A stretch of DNA of 64,000 bases from Saprospiraceae bacterium. Lineage in GTDB: Bacteria > Bacteroidota > Bacteroidia > Chitinophagales > Saprospiraceae. The DNA lies in assembly GCA_028285545.1 (NCBI GenBank), contig JANQPA010000054.1, positions 1 through 64,000 on the forward strand, written 5' to 3'. The notes beneath the pieces are model-generated. The model ran no database searches, was not told the DNA's origin, and worked only from the letters and a program-made list of their open reading frames with translations. This document shows positions 8,164 through 17,394 of the stretch, piece by piece. Both the position numbers and the translations under genes were made by a program. Within the stretch, counting starts at the first letter, position 1, and the number at the start of each line of letters is the position of its first letter.

Positions 8164-8967
8164 TTATTCTTTTTCAAACAGCAAAGGAAGATGGTCGGAG
8201 TCCAGAAGGTGCTTACTAAGGCTTTCTTCTATCAATCCAGAGTCTCGAATGGTTTGTTTGAAGCCAGGGAGAGTCTCACTAATGGCAAAGTAAAAAATAA
8301 GTATTAGCTCTGAGGTAGAAAGTATAGATTTAAAAACGCCCTTAAAAAAGTCTTGCTCAACTTGATCTTCCTGGATGTATTCAATAATAAAGCCTACGGT
8401 CTTCATGTAGACTTCTAATTTAGTGTATTTACCAAAGAAGTCCTGTGCATATATTTCCCCCTCTTCTCCTTTTATATTTATTTTTCGATCATTAATCGGA
8501 AAGATAAAATATTGCTTAAAGATATAGCCGATAGCATCTCTGCCTTTTAACAACTCATTGGTAACCTGACTACCCGATGTATAGCGGATATTGAGCGAAA
8601 CACTGTTAAGATTGGTGAAATGAATATCGATTAATTGAAAAAAATTATTCTTCCTATACTGAAGGTCTCTATTTTGAACATTTGGCAATTCCTGTTCTTC
8701 CATTAAATCATCCGCCCCAATACGATCAATCAAATCCAACAGGCCTACCCTGATTTTATTGAAGCCCATTTCGATCTGTGCATAATCAAGGATGTTTTGA
8801 CTGGCAATTCGGTTTAAATCATTATACTGACTTTTATAGTTGATGACCTCATTGGAAAGCAAAGATTCCTGCATTACTATCTCTTCAATGGCTTGGATTC
8901 CATAATTTAACCCCAGGGCCATTCTTCCTTTTAGTTCTTTTTTAATTGAGGGTATATCCATGGACAT
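8164..8967 (-). CDS. EAD11-like / putative phage abortive-infection fusion
   Basis: A 267-residue protein. Residues 3-88 resemble effector-associated domain 11: a helical region with QYNDLNRIASQNILDYAQ followed by FNKIRVGLLDLIDRI. Residues 104-265 match the conserved features I know from the putative phage abortive-infection family (PutAbiC): NNFFQLIDIHFTNLNSV, GRDAIGYIFKQYF, GFIIEYIQ, and FKSILSTSELILIFYFAIS. Members I recall carry N-terminal membrane helices; here the EAD-like domain takes that place and no membrane segment is seen. EADs recruit proteins in bacterial conflict systems, so a role in phage-triggered dormancy or death is plausible but inferred. The frame starts MSMD; the second Met is equally possible. 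Monocistronic. Confidence 0.65.
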   Translation of the reverse strand: MSMDIPSIKKELKGRMALGLNYGIQAIEEIVMQESLLSNEVINYKSQYNDLNRIASQNILDYAQIEMGFNKIRVGLLDLIDRIGADDLMEEQELPNVQNRDLQYRKNNFFQLIDIHFTNLNSVSLNIRYTSGSQVTNELLKGRDAIGYIFKQYFIFPINDRKINIKGEEGEIYAQDFFGKYTKLEVYMKTVGFIIEYIQEDQVEQDFFKGVFKSILSTSELILIFYFAISETLPGFKQTIRDSGLIEESLSKHLLDSDHLPLLFEKE

Positions 8968-9058
8968 ATGAAGCTTTTTGAGTCAAAGTCAGTTAATAGG
9001 TAAGTAATGAAACAAAATAATATTAATCTTATCGAGTGTCGCAAGAGAAATATTAATA

Positions 9059-9097
9059 TAATATATAATGCCGGCCGGCGGCTGGCATTATATATTA
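9059..9097. repeat. 14-bp stem hairpin upstream of the abortive-infection gene
   Basis: Perfect inverted arms TAATATATAATGCC / GGCATTATATATTA enclose an 11-nt GC-rich loop. It lies about 90 bp upstream of the minus-strand start at 8967, where no gene needs terminating, so it could be a 5-prime leader structure or a mobile repeat. Confidence 0.6.
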
Positions 9098-9314
9098 ACT
9101 TACATTTACTCACTTACTTACCTAGGTAAAGGTAATTATTGTTCGGTTAAAACGATAGTACTCTTTTTACTACGAGATTATTTTAATTTGGTTGGAAGGA
9201 GATACATCAATCAATGGTTTTACAGCGCTTCTAACTGGCAGGGACCCATATTCTCTAGGCCAAAATGCTTCGGAGAAGCTTAATATTCTTAGAAAACAAA
9301 TCGAATTAAATAGG

Positions 9315-9373
9315 AGCTCCAGAGGTGCGGAATGTAAGAGACGTGCTTTATCACATTCCGCACCTCTGGAGCT
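9315..9373. repeat. 21-bp perfect inverted repeat
   Basis: Arms AGCTCCAGAGGTGCGGAATGT and its exact complement (each split here by the 17-nt loop 9336-9352) form a long hairpin followed by a T-rich run. Both flanking genes point away from it, so it cannot be their terminator. It resembles dispersed Bacteroidota intergenic repeats with an AGGTGCGGAATGT core, from memory. Confidence 0.65.
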
Positions 9374-9519
9374 TTTATTCTTTTTTTATCCATCTAGCTT
9401 ACAATAGTTGGCTCTTCCAGAGCCATTACTATTCTCACTCCTTAAATAGATTTAAAAACCCAAAATAAAAGCAGCAAAAGCCTTATCTTACTTTAATAAT
9501 TCTTGCTAAACCCTGAATC

Positions 9520-10941
9520 ATGAGACCATACCTCTTTATTGTACTTCTTTTTGCCATCAGTTGCTCTACTAATGATCAGTCAATTCAGGAAGATCCAAGC
9601 AATATGACGCTCAATTTTGAAATCCCTGATTCTTTGAGCGATCAAGTCATATTGACCCAAATATCAGGAGATCTTATCAGTCCTCCTATTGATACCATTA
9701 TTTTAGATGAAGAAGGAAAGGGCAGTTCTTCTTTAGAAATCGACTATCCTCAGTATATCCAAATGGAAACCGGGGATATTTACAGATCTATTTTTATAGG
9801 TCCGGAAGGAGGGCTGACGGTAAGGGTCGATACCAGTAAACAAACTTTAGTGTATAAGGGCCATTATGCCAAAGAAAATACTTACCTGGAAGAAATTAGA
9901 AATAACAAACGTTTGAAAAGGTATGGCTGGAATTCTGGAGACAAAGTCAGTCTGGATAGCTTTAAAACTAAATTAGACCAATATTTTTCGGTAAAAAAAG
10001 AGCTATTGGATAGCTTTTTTCCAAGCCCGAGTGACCAGGAAAATCAATTTTACGATCTCCGATTAATAGAACTAAAAGCCTTTAAAAATTATGGCCTCCT
10101 CAGTTTTATAAATGGTAAATTTAAAGGAGAAGAATTCAATGAAGTGTTTATTCAAAATATAGATAAAGATTTTCTTGATTATGAAAAAATGATCCCATAC
10201 CTGGGAAATGATTATGTTTTATATCTCTATAATCGATCCATGATTGATTATTGGGGAATTCAAAAATACGGGAATGAATGGCAGGCCCAAAAGACAAAAA
10301 GAGGGCATTATACGCTCGCTCTGGAAATTGCTGAAGAACAATATCCTTCCTCCCTCAAACAAAAAATTATTGAAAATCGATTATTTGCGTTAACTCAAAT
10401 GGTAGATTATTACTCCAGTAAATACCCTTCTATTCCTTTTTTACTCAATAAATATGGCAACTTATTAGGAGAGATGAAAAAACAGGAATTGGAAAACAAT
10501 CTTAGAAATCGTATTCAAAAAAGTATTGCTTATGAAAAAGGTAAGCCTTTTCCAGTTCTTACCCTGTTAAATGATAAAGGAGAAGAGGTAAAAACCAGCC
10601 AGGAAGATAATATCCCCGTACTTTATGATATTTGGGCCAGCTGGTGTGGGCCTTGCATCAAGAATTTTCCTCACGTAAAGGAGTTAGAAGAAAAATATCA
10701 AGGTAAACTTAAGGTAATTTCCGTGTCACTTGATAATGATCCAGAAGATCATTTAAAAGCCTTACAAAAATTAGAAGTTCCTGGTAATGCACATTTATGG
10801 GCCGAGGGTGGCTTTAAGAGTGATTTTGCCAAATTTTTCCAGATTATTGCTATTCCCACCTATATTTTGACCGATCCGAAAGGAAACATAGCTGAGTTTG
10901 GCCATTTAAATAAGGTATATGAAGCAGTTGAAAAATTGTAG
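9520..10941 (+). CDS. TlpA-like thioredoxin-fold lipoprotein
   Basis: A 473-residue protein with a lipoprotein signal (FAIS-C, cysteine at residue 15), a long N-terminal helical/beta region typical of Bacteroidota thiol-disulfide proteins, and a C-terminal TlpA/AhpC-type thioredoxin domain from about residue 345. The redox motif WCGPC has cysteines at 376 and 379, and the cis-proline loop is IAIPTY. It should be anchored in the envelope and reduce or isomerise disulfides, possibly in cytochrome maturation or oxidative stress. It is followed by an amidohydrolase gene in the same direction about 110 bp later. Confidence 0.87.
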   Translation: MRPYLFIVLLFAISCSTNDQSIQEDPSNMTLNFEIPDSLSDQVILTQISGDLISPPIDTIILDEEGKGSSSLEIDYPQYIQMETGDIYRSIFIGPEGGLTVRVDTSKQTLVYKGHYAKENTYLEEIRNNKRLKRYGWNSGDKVSLDSFKTKLDQYFSVKKELLDSFFPSPSDQENQFYDLRLIELKAFKNYGLLSFINGKFKGEEFNEVFIQNIDKDFLDYEKMIPYLGNDYVLYLYNRSMIDYWGIQKYGNEWQAQKTKRGHYTLALEIAEEQYPSSLKQKIIENRLFALTQMVDYYSSKYPSIPFLLNKYGNLLGEMKKQELENNLRNRIQKSIAYEKGKPFPVLTLLNDKGEEVKTSQEDNIPVLYDIWASWCGPCIKNFPHVKELEEKYQGKLKVISVSLDNDPEDHLKALQKLEVPGNAHLWAEGGFKSDFAKFFQIIAIPTYILTDPKGNIAEFGHLNKVYEAVEKL

Positions 10942-11052
10942 GAGTAGTTGGTCTTGCTGCCGCTGATCCTTCTACTTTTTACCTTTTACTTTCTACCATC
11001 TTCCATTAATTCCGTATTTTCCTAGCAATTTCTCTATTGCTAACTTAATCCT

Positions 11053-14000
11053 ATGCTAATGTACAATAAATATACCCTGCTACTTTTTATGGTTGCCTTG
11101 GTCTTTTCGATGCCTCTAATGGCGCAGGAGGAGACGGAGGAGAAAACCGATTCCACAAAACAAGAGGAGAAGAATCTACCCCTGGAAGTAGGTAGAACGG
11201 TCAGCATATCTACTAATGAAGCCTCCTGGTTGAGTCTTGATATCAGCCCCGATGGTCAGACCATTGCTTTTGATTTTTTAGGAGATTTATATACCATGCC
11301 TTTTGAAGGGGGAACGGCCACTCAGCTCACTTCAGGTTTACAGTTTGATGCACAACCTCGCTTTAGTCCGGATGGCAAAAAACTGGTGTACACTTCTGAT
11401 GAAGGAGGTGGGGAAGGTGTCTGGACCATCGAAATTGACAGCAAGGAAAAAAAACAAATATCCAAAGGAAAAACGGATCGATATCAATCTCCGGAATGGA
11501 CCCCTGATGGGAAATACATTATTGCTTCTAAAACAGGAATGCGATCCGGCACCCTAAAAATGTGGATGTATCATGTTAAGGGAGGCAGTGGGGTTAAATT
11601 AATGGATCAGCCTGGTAATTTAAAAATGACGGGCGCCGCCTTTGGTGATGACAGCAGATACATCTGGTTTGCCCAAAGAACCGGTGACTGGCAATACAAT
11701 GCCATTTTTCCTCAATATCAAATAGCCAGATATGATAGAGAAACCGGCAAAAGAGAAACCATGACCTTCGAATATGGCTCAGGCATCCGTCCTACTCTTT
11801 CTCCTGATGGGAAAAAATTGGTCTATGGAACCCGATATGATGGTGAAACAGGTTTAAGAATCCGTGATCTGGATTCTGGGGATGATCGCTGGTTGGCTTA
11901 CCCGGTGCAGCATGATGATCAGGAAAGCCGAGGTACTCGTGATGTTTTGCCTGGTATGTCTTTTACGCCCGATGGTAACGAACTAGTGGCTTCTTATGGT
12001 GGAAAAATATGGAGAGTACCAGTAAATGGAGGAGATGCTGTTGAAATACCTTTCCAAATTGATACCGAAGTAGAACTAGGCCCAGAATTGGATTTTGAAT
12101 ACCCAATCGAAGAAACTCCTGAGTTTGTTGTCAAGCAGATCCGTGATGCGGTCCCCTCTCCCGATGGCAGCAAACTAGCTTTTGCTTCTTTGGATAGGCT
12201 GTATGTCATGGATTATCCGGATGGTACCCCCACCAAATTAACGGATTTGGATATCAATGAAGCCCAGCCTGCCTGGTCAGCCGATGGCAATTGGATTGCC
12301 TTTACAACCTGGTCTGAAGCAGATGGAGGACATCTATACAAGGTCCGCTCCAATGGAGGGCAAGCTACTAAATTAACAACTGAATCAGGAATTTATCAGC
12401 AACCCGTCTGGTCACCAGATGGCAGACGGGTAGTTGCTCTAAAAGGCCCTGCTCAAAATTTCAGAAATGTCATTACCCAAGGTGGTCCAGGGACTTCTGC
12501 TGAATTAATTTGGGTCATTCAAAGTGGCGGCCCTGCTAATTTAATTGATCGCGCTTTAGGAAGAAGGCTTCCTCATTTTACCGAAGACCCTGATCGCATT
12601 TATTTATATCATGGCAGCAACGGTCTTTCCTCCATACGCTGGGATGGAACAGATGAGCGCTTTCATTTGAAAGTTACAGGTCCAAAACCTCCTGGATTTA
12701 ACCAACCTTTGAATGCAGGAGCCATCATCATGGCTCCAAAAGGAGATCAAGCGTTGGCTTTTGTTTATAAAGACGTTTACCTGGTAACCGTTCCACAAAT
12801 CAGTGATAAAGCACCTACCATCAATGTAGCCAATCCAGCCAATGCTACCTTTCCAGTAAAGAAATTGAGTGATATTGGTGGAGAATTTCCTGCCTGGGGT
12901 TGGGATGCTCGAAAAATTCACTGGTCTATCGGTAATGCTCATGTAGTATATGACTTAGATGCAGCTGAAAATTTTGAACAAAATCTAAGTGAAGAAGACA
13001 AAAAGGCAAAAAAAACGTATGAGCCTGTTGAAAACAGAATACAAATCATGGCAAGGCGTGATATCCCACAGGGGGTGATTGTGATTAGAGGAGCAAAGGC
13101 CATTACCATGAATGGGGATGAAATAATAGCTCGCTCCGACATAGTTATTCGAAATAATCGAATTGAAGCCATTGGTCAATACAATAAGGTAGATATTCCT
13201 GATGGTGCCACCCGAATCGATGCCCGAGGAAAGGTTATTATACCGGGTTTTGTAGACACCCATGCCCATTTAAGGCCAACCTTCAATATTCATAAGGAAG
13301 ATGTTTGGGCCTATGCAGCCAATCTGGCCTATGGTGTGACGACCACTCGTGATCCTCAAACAGGCACAACAGATGTCCTTTCCTATGAAGATCGGGTGCG
13401 AACAGGAGATATTTTAGGACCCAGAATTTACTCTACCGGTCCTGGAATGTTCTGGCAGGAGCAGGTCAAAAGTTTGGAGCATGCACGCAAATTAGTTGGC
13501 AGATATGCAGATTATTATGATACCAAGACCATAAAGATGTATGTGGCTGGCTATCGACAGCAAAGGCAATGGATTATCATGGCTTGTAAAGAGAAAGAGA
13601 TAATGCCAACTACTGAAGGCTCTCTAAACTTTAAGCAGAACCTCACCCAGATTATTGATGGATATCCAGGACATGAGCACTCTTTTCCCGTGTTTCCATT
13701 ATATCACGATGTGGTAAAATTAGTTGCAGAATCTCAAACAGCTTATACTACTACCTTACTGGTGGCTTATGGCGGTCCCTGGGCTGAAAACTACTTTTAT
13801 ACTCGAGAAAACCCTTATGAGGATGAAAAACTCAGGCATTTCACTCCGTATGCAGATCTGGCTAGAAAAACATTACGTCGAGGACAGGGAGCTGGCCCTG
13901 GGCCTGGAGGCTGGTTCCATGATAAGGAGCATGTATTTAAAAAGCTTGCAAAGGTGGTTAAAGATGTCTATGATGCAGGTGGTATTGCAGGAGTAGGCTC

Positions 14001-14349
14001 TCATGGTCAGTTACAAGGTTTGGGTTACCACTGGGAATTATGGGCAGTGGCTTCTGGAGGTTTGACCAATCATGAAGCTTTAAAAGTAGCTACCATTCAT
14101 GGTGCCATGGCCATTGGCCTGGAGCGGGACCTAGGAACGCTGGAAGTAGGTAAATTAGCTGATTTGTTAATTTTGGATGAGGATCCTTTAGAGGATTTGA
14201 AAAATACTACAGCCATCGATCAGGTCATGATCAATGGCCGTCTTTATGATGCAGATAATCTGGCTCAGATTGCACCGGACCAGCAAGAGGCAATCCCGAC
14301 ACCTTGGTTGGAAGAAATGCCCGACAATTTGCCGGGGATAAAGAATTAA
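11053..14349 (+). CDS. Beta-propeller / amidohydrolase fusion, secreted
   Basis: A 1098-residue protein with a signal peptide (about 1-25). Residues 60-640 hold repeated WD40-like (PD40/TolB-type) blades with motifs such as FSPDGKKLVYTSDEGG and WSPDGRRVVALKG. Residues 665-1075 are an amidohydrolase domain: GFVDTHAHLRP with the metal-binding HxH at about 735-737, GYPGHEHSFP, GIAGVGSHGQ, and the C-terminal GTLEVGKLADLLILDEDPL. It is probably an exported metal-dependent hydrolase acting on peptides or cyclic amides; the substrate cannot be read. The stop codon lies inside a palindromic terminator shared with the convergent TonB receptor. A second ATG two codons in (MYNK) is also possible. Confidence 0.9.
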   Translation: MLMYNKYTLLLFMVALVFSMPLMAQEETEEKTDSTKQEEKNLPLEVGRTVSISTNEASWLSLDISPDGQTIAFDFLGDLYTMPFEGGTATQLTSGLQFDAQPRFSPDGKKLVYTSDEGGGEGVWTIEIDSKEKKQISKGKTDRYQSPEWTPDGKYIIASKTGMRSGTLKMWMYHVKGGSGVKLMDQPGNLKMTGAAFGDDSRYIWFAQRTGDWQYNAIFPQYQIARYDRETGKRETMTFEYGSGIRPTLSPDGKKLVYGTRYDGETGLRIRDLDSGDDRWLAYPVQHDDQESRGTRDVLPGMSFTPDGNELVASYGGKIWRVPVNGGDAVEIPFQIDTEVELGPELDFEYPIEETPEFVVKQIRDAVPSPDGSKLAFASLDRLYVMDYPDGTPTKLTDLDINEAQPAWSADGNWIAFTTWSEADGGHLYKVRSNGGQATKLTTESGIYQQPVWSPDGRRVVALKGPAQNFRNVITQGGPGTSAELIWVIQSGGPANLIDRALGRRLPHFTEDPDRIYLYHGSNGLSSIRWDGTDERFHLKVTGPKPPGFNQPLNAGAIIMAPKGDQALAFVYKDVYLVTVPQISDKAPTINVANPANATFPVKKLSDIGGEFPAWGWDARKIHWSIGNAHVVYDLDAAENFEQNLSEEDKKAKKTYEPVENRIQIMARRDIPQGVIVIRGAKAITMNGDEIIARSDIVIRNNRIEAIGQYNKVDIPDGATRIDARGKVIIPGFVDTHAHLRPTFNIHKEDVWAYAANLAYGVTTTRDPQTGTTDVLSYEDRVRTGDILGPRIYSTGPGMFWQEQVKSLEHARKLVGRYADYYDTKTIKMYVAGYRQQRQWIIMACKEKEIMPTTEGSLNFKQNLTQIIDGYPGHEHSFPVFPLYHDVVKLVAESQTAYTTTLLVAYGGPWAENYFYTRENPYEDEKLRHFTPYADLARKTLRRGQGAGPGPGGWFHDKEHVFKKLAKVVKDVYDAGGIAGVGSHGQLQGLGYHWELWAVASGGLTNHEALKVATIHGAMAIGLERDLGTLEVGKLADLLILDEDPLEDLKNTTAIDQVMINGRLYDADNLAQIAPDQQEAIPTPWLEEMPDNLPGIKN

Positions 14350-14400
14350 GTTTTAATAATTGATGGGCGGCCGTGCCGCCCATCAATTATTAAAACTTAA
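14346..14400. terminator. 26-bp perfect palindromic terminator
   Basis: Arms 14346-14371 and 14375-14400 pair perfectly around a 3-nt loop. Both convergent genes' TAA stop codons (14347-14349 plus; 14392-14390 minus) lie inside the stem, so the hairpin is shared by both transcripts. The GGGCGGC core and A/T-rich base are typical of intrinsic terminators. Confidence 0.88.
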
Positions 14401-16621
14401 TTCCAATTTTAAATTTTGTGAAAAACGGTGTCCCGGGAGTAAAATGAATCTCCTCAACCGACTCTAATTCATCCCGAAGTCTTGATTCGGTAGCAAACTG
14501 TGTTTCATTCCATTCCGTGTTAAAAAGGTTTTGAATTTCGATTCCTAGCTGAATTTTTTTGTAGCTGTAGTTAAAGTTAAAATCGGTTACAAAATACCCT
14601 TTGGCAATGATGCTGTTATCCTCATTAGCAGGGCGGTTATCCAGGTAACGAAATTGAAGAGCCCCTGAAAAAGATTTATCAGAATAGTTAATGCCTCCAG
14701 TAGCTGTAAAGTCTGGTGCCAGGGGAATCAAATTATTTCCTTCGGCATCATCGATGCTACGTGCATAAGTATAGGTAAGGTCTCCATTAAACATTAGGGA
14801 AGGCCCTACTTGATATCTAATACCCAGATCAAGGCCCATTCTTCGGGTACGACCACTGGGTTCTATGATGGCCTCATCACCTACATACACAAATTCTTGT
14901 TCCAAAAATAAGTACCAGGCGGTGCTGGTAAGCATCAATTTTTTAGAGGGCTTCCATATCCCTCCTACATCAATACCAAATGCAGACGGAAGGACCTCTC
15001 TTCCATTTTGTACTACCACTACCCTACTGTCATTACTGTGAAAACCTAGCCCCGTTTTTGCAAATAGTTGCCATTTAGCATTTGGGCTAAAAACAAGGTT
15101 GGCTTTTGGGCTAAAAATGGCTTTATTAACGGATTGAAAATTGTACAAGCTGTCCAAAGCATCTTCATATGAAAAATCAAAATAATCCAGCCTTAAACCT
15201 GGTTGAAAAAGAAGTTTTCCAAAATCCAGATCTGCGCTAATGAATCCATACATATTGGCTTCAAGGACATCACCCAGGGATAAATATTGCAGGGTATTTT
15301 TTCGGTTTTGAGTACGTGAAAGTTCATTATCCATTACCTGATCCAGGCGAAAACCAAGACCAGATCTAAGAAACAAATCGAAATTATTCAACTGGAATTC
15401 TTTTTTTAAAGCACTCTCCATGCCAAAGAGGTTTCTATTTTCAAACTGGCGAATCTGGTCTCCTAAAGTTGGGTTTTGCAGGAAAAAAGTAAAATTACTG
15501 TATAGTTCAAACTGGTAATTTGTAAAAAAGAAGCGACTGTTCAGGCTTGTTTTGCTGTTCAAAAATTTTTGATGCTCAATTAATACATTGGTTCTTTTTG
15601 TTTGCCCCCCTTCAGTATCATCGATGGCTCCAAAGCGATTAATGAGTCCTGCTTTGACCGCCCGATCCGGAATCTGACCTGATGCATCCCAGCGGCTGGT
15701 AAAATGAGATAGTAAAATGGAAATTTTGTCATTATTATTGATGTTCATAGTATATTTCCCAAGTAGATTCAACCGGCTAAAATTCTGAGGTGATTCGAAA
15801 GCCCCATCCGTAGTTGTATAAGATCCGGCCAGGTAGGCCCAATGCCGTTCATTTGCTCCTGTTAAATCGATTAAAGCCGTTGTCCTTTGGTGATTAAACT
15901 GACCTATTTCCATGCTGATACTACTGTTTTCTAACCTATCTTTTAGCTGAAAGTCAATGTATCCGGCGGTGGCAAAATTGCCTTTCATTGCGGAATAAGG
16001 TCCTTTATCAAAATCAATTTGCTTAATGGTTTCGGGAATTATGAAGTGCAGATCTGCATAACCTTGTCCATGCGCATGAGAAACCATATTAACCGGAAGG
16101 CCATCCATACTAATATTGATATCTGTGCCGTGATCAATATCAAAACCACGAAGGAATATCTGCTCGGCTTTCCCTCCTCCGGCATGTTGTCCGATAAACA
16201 ATCCTGGCATATGCCGCATTAGTTCCTGGGCATTGTTAACTGGATTAAGACTCAAATCAATATTGGTCATCATTTTTAGGGACTTGAGTTTATTAGAAAT
16301 CACTATCTGTCCAAGATCGATCTTCTTTTCTCTTAGTTTGACCTGAATAGGATTTTTAAAGTCCTTTGCTTGAACAATGTACTTGCAGGTTTCAAATCCC
16401 AAATGGCTAAAAGCCAAAGTATCTCCAGTAAGAACAGGCTGTAATTTAAAATATCCATTATGAAGAGAGTGGCTATGGCTAGATCTGGAAAGATTAATAA
16501 CAGCAACATCTTGAAGCCCCTCATTAAGATGATTGTATACCTGACCTTCCAAAAATTGAGACCAGACAGAAGAAGTTGAAAGCAACATGAAATAGAACAT
16601 AAGAAGTATTCTTGAACGCAT
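14390..16621 (-). CDS. TonB-dependent outer-membrane receptor
   Basis: A 743-residue protein with a signal peptide (about 1-21), an N-terminal carboxypeptidase-D regulatory-like domain (about 22-105, beginning FLEGQVYN), a TonB plug (about 115-225, with NAQELMRHMPGLFIGQHAGGGKAEQIFLRGFDIDHGTDI containing the FLRGFDIDHGTDI core), and a beta-barrel to the C-terminus ending in an aromatic residue (IGIKF). It imports a substrate across the outer membrane with TonB energy; the ligand is unknown. No SusD-like partner follows. It is convergent with the amidohydrolase and divergent from the ECF sigma factor 220 bp upstream. Confidence 0.92.
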   Translation of the reverse strand: MRSRILLMFYFMLLSTSSVWSQFLEGQVYNHLNEGLQDVAVINLSRSSHSHSLHNGYFKLQPVLTGDTLAFSHLGFETCKYIVQAKDFKNPIQVKLREKKIDLGQIVISNKLKSLKMMTNIDLSLNPVNNAQELMRHMPGLFIGQHAGGGKAEQIFLRGFDIDHGTDINISMDGLPVNMVSHAHGQGYADLHFIIPETIKQIDFDKGPYSAMKGNFATAGYIDFQLKDRLENSSISMEIGQFNHQRTTALIDLTGANERHWAYLAGSYTTTDGAFESPQNFSRLNLLGKYTMNINNNDKISILLSHFTSRWDASGQIPDRAVKAGLINRFGAIDDTEGGQTKRTNVLIEHQKFLNSKTSLNSRFFFTNYQFELYSNFTFFLQNPTLGDQIRQFENRNLFGMESALKKEFQLNNFDLFLRSGLGFRLDQVMDNELSRTQNRKNTLQYLSLGDVLEANMYGFISADLDFGKLLFQPGLRLDYFDFSYEDALDSLYNFQSVNKAIFSPKANLVFSPNAKWQLFAKTGLGFHSNDSRVVVVQNGREVLPSAFGIDVGGIWKPSKKLMLTSTAWYLFLEQEFVYVGDEAIIEPSGRTRRMGLDLGIRYQVGPSLMFNGDLTYTYARSIDDAEGNNLIPLAPDFTATGGINYSDKSFSGALQFRYLDNRPANEDNSIIAKGYFVTDFNFNYSYKKIQLGIEIQNLFNTEWNETQFATESRLRDELESVEEIHFTPGTPFFTKFKIGIKF

Positions 16622-16843
16622 AAGCTATGTTTTTTTGGGTAATTGTAATTTTCTTTAGGTACGCGCAATATCTTCGACTCGGATTTAGAAGCAACTTCAC
16701 TTTTTTCAAAAAAAAGAACAAGGATATCATAATGAACTGAATTTCAATACATTAAAAAGTTTAATAATTTTAAAAAAAGTGATATATTGCAGAAATAAAA
16801 ACCAAAGCTAACTATTGACCCATATCAGCTTTTCTAAGCGATC

Positions 16844-17392
16844 ATGACAAAAAAAGCGCTCAACATAAGCCAGGAAGAACTTGTCACTTTACTCAAAAAC
16901 AGAGATCAAAGTGCCTTGTCATTATTGTACGAGAACTACAGCCTGGCCCTTTTTGGAGTCATCTTTAGGCTATTGGGTGATCAGGAGTTGGCAGAGGAGC
17001 AACTCCAGGAGTGTTTTTTGAAAATTTGGAATAATATTGAATCCTATGATTCCTCAAAAGGAAGATTATTCACATGGATGTTAATGATCGCCAGAAATAC
17101 CGCTATTGACGCCATGAGGAAAAAGTCCTTTAGAGTCAATGAAAAAACCGATACATTAGAAAGTCACGTAACTATTATAGAAAAGGCCAACCGAGTTGAC
17201 CTAAATGTTGACCATATAGGGATAAAAGAGGTCATTGCTAAGTTGAATAGCAAATACGCCAAGATCATAGATTTGTTGTATTTTCAAGGATATAGTCAAT
17301 CTGAAGCGGCCGAATATTTGGCACTTCCTCTTGGAACTGTAAAAACAAGAGCACGTACAGCAATCCAAACTTTAAAGAATTTGCTTAATTGA
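16844..17392 (+). CDS. ECF RNA polymerase sigma factor
   Basis: A 182-residue sigma-70 family protein. Region 2 is at about residues 20-90 (LYENYSLALFGVIFRLLGDQELAEEQLQ core, with FLKIWNNIESYD and RLFTWMLMIARNTAIDAMR), and region 4 is at 120-180 (YFQGYSQSEAAEYLALPLGTVKTR). It directs RNA polymerase to stress or envelope promoters. The anti-sigma gene begins 2 bp after its stop, so the pair is translationally linked. It lies divergently from the TonB receptor, which may belong to its regulon (inference). Confidence 0.92.
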   Translation: MTKKALNISQEELVTLLKNRDQSALSLLYENYSLALFGVIFRLLGDQELAEEQLQECFLKIWNNIESYDSSKGRLFTWMLMIARNTAIDAMRKKSFRVNEKTDTLESHVTIIEKANRVDLNVDHIGIKEVIAKLNSKYAKIIDLLYFQGYSQSEAAEYLALPLGTVKTRARTAIQTLKNLLN

Positions 17393-17394
17393 TT

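Larger units (their letters stand above)
8968..9519. other. Gene-free divergent region with two hairpins
   Basis: About 550 bp separate the divergent abortive-infection-like gene and the thioredoxin lipoprotein. It contains two strong hairpins (9059-9097 and 9315-9373, listed separately) and an inverted 11-bp pair TAGGTAAGTAA at 8997-9007 and 9113-9123. A short open frame at 9192-9407 runs into the second hairpin and is not accepted as a gene. Confidence 0.55.

Noticed and set aside
9192-9407. 71-residue open frame preceded by an AGGAG sequence
   Set aside because: Its last third is the 21-bp hairpin repeat and no homology is apparent, so it is more likely repeat-derived than a gene.
12604-13269. 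Minus-strand frames inside the amidohydrolase fusion
   Set aside because: Antisense shadows without start context or family sequence.
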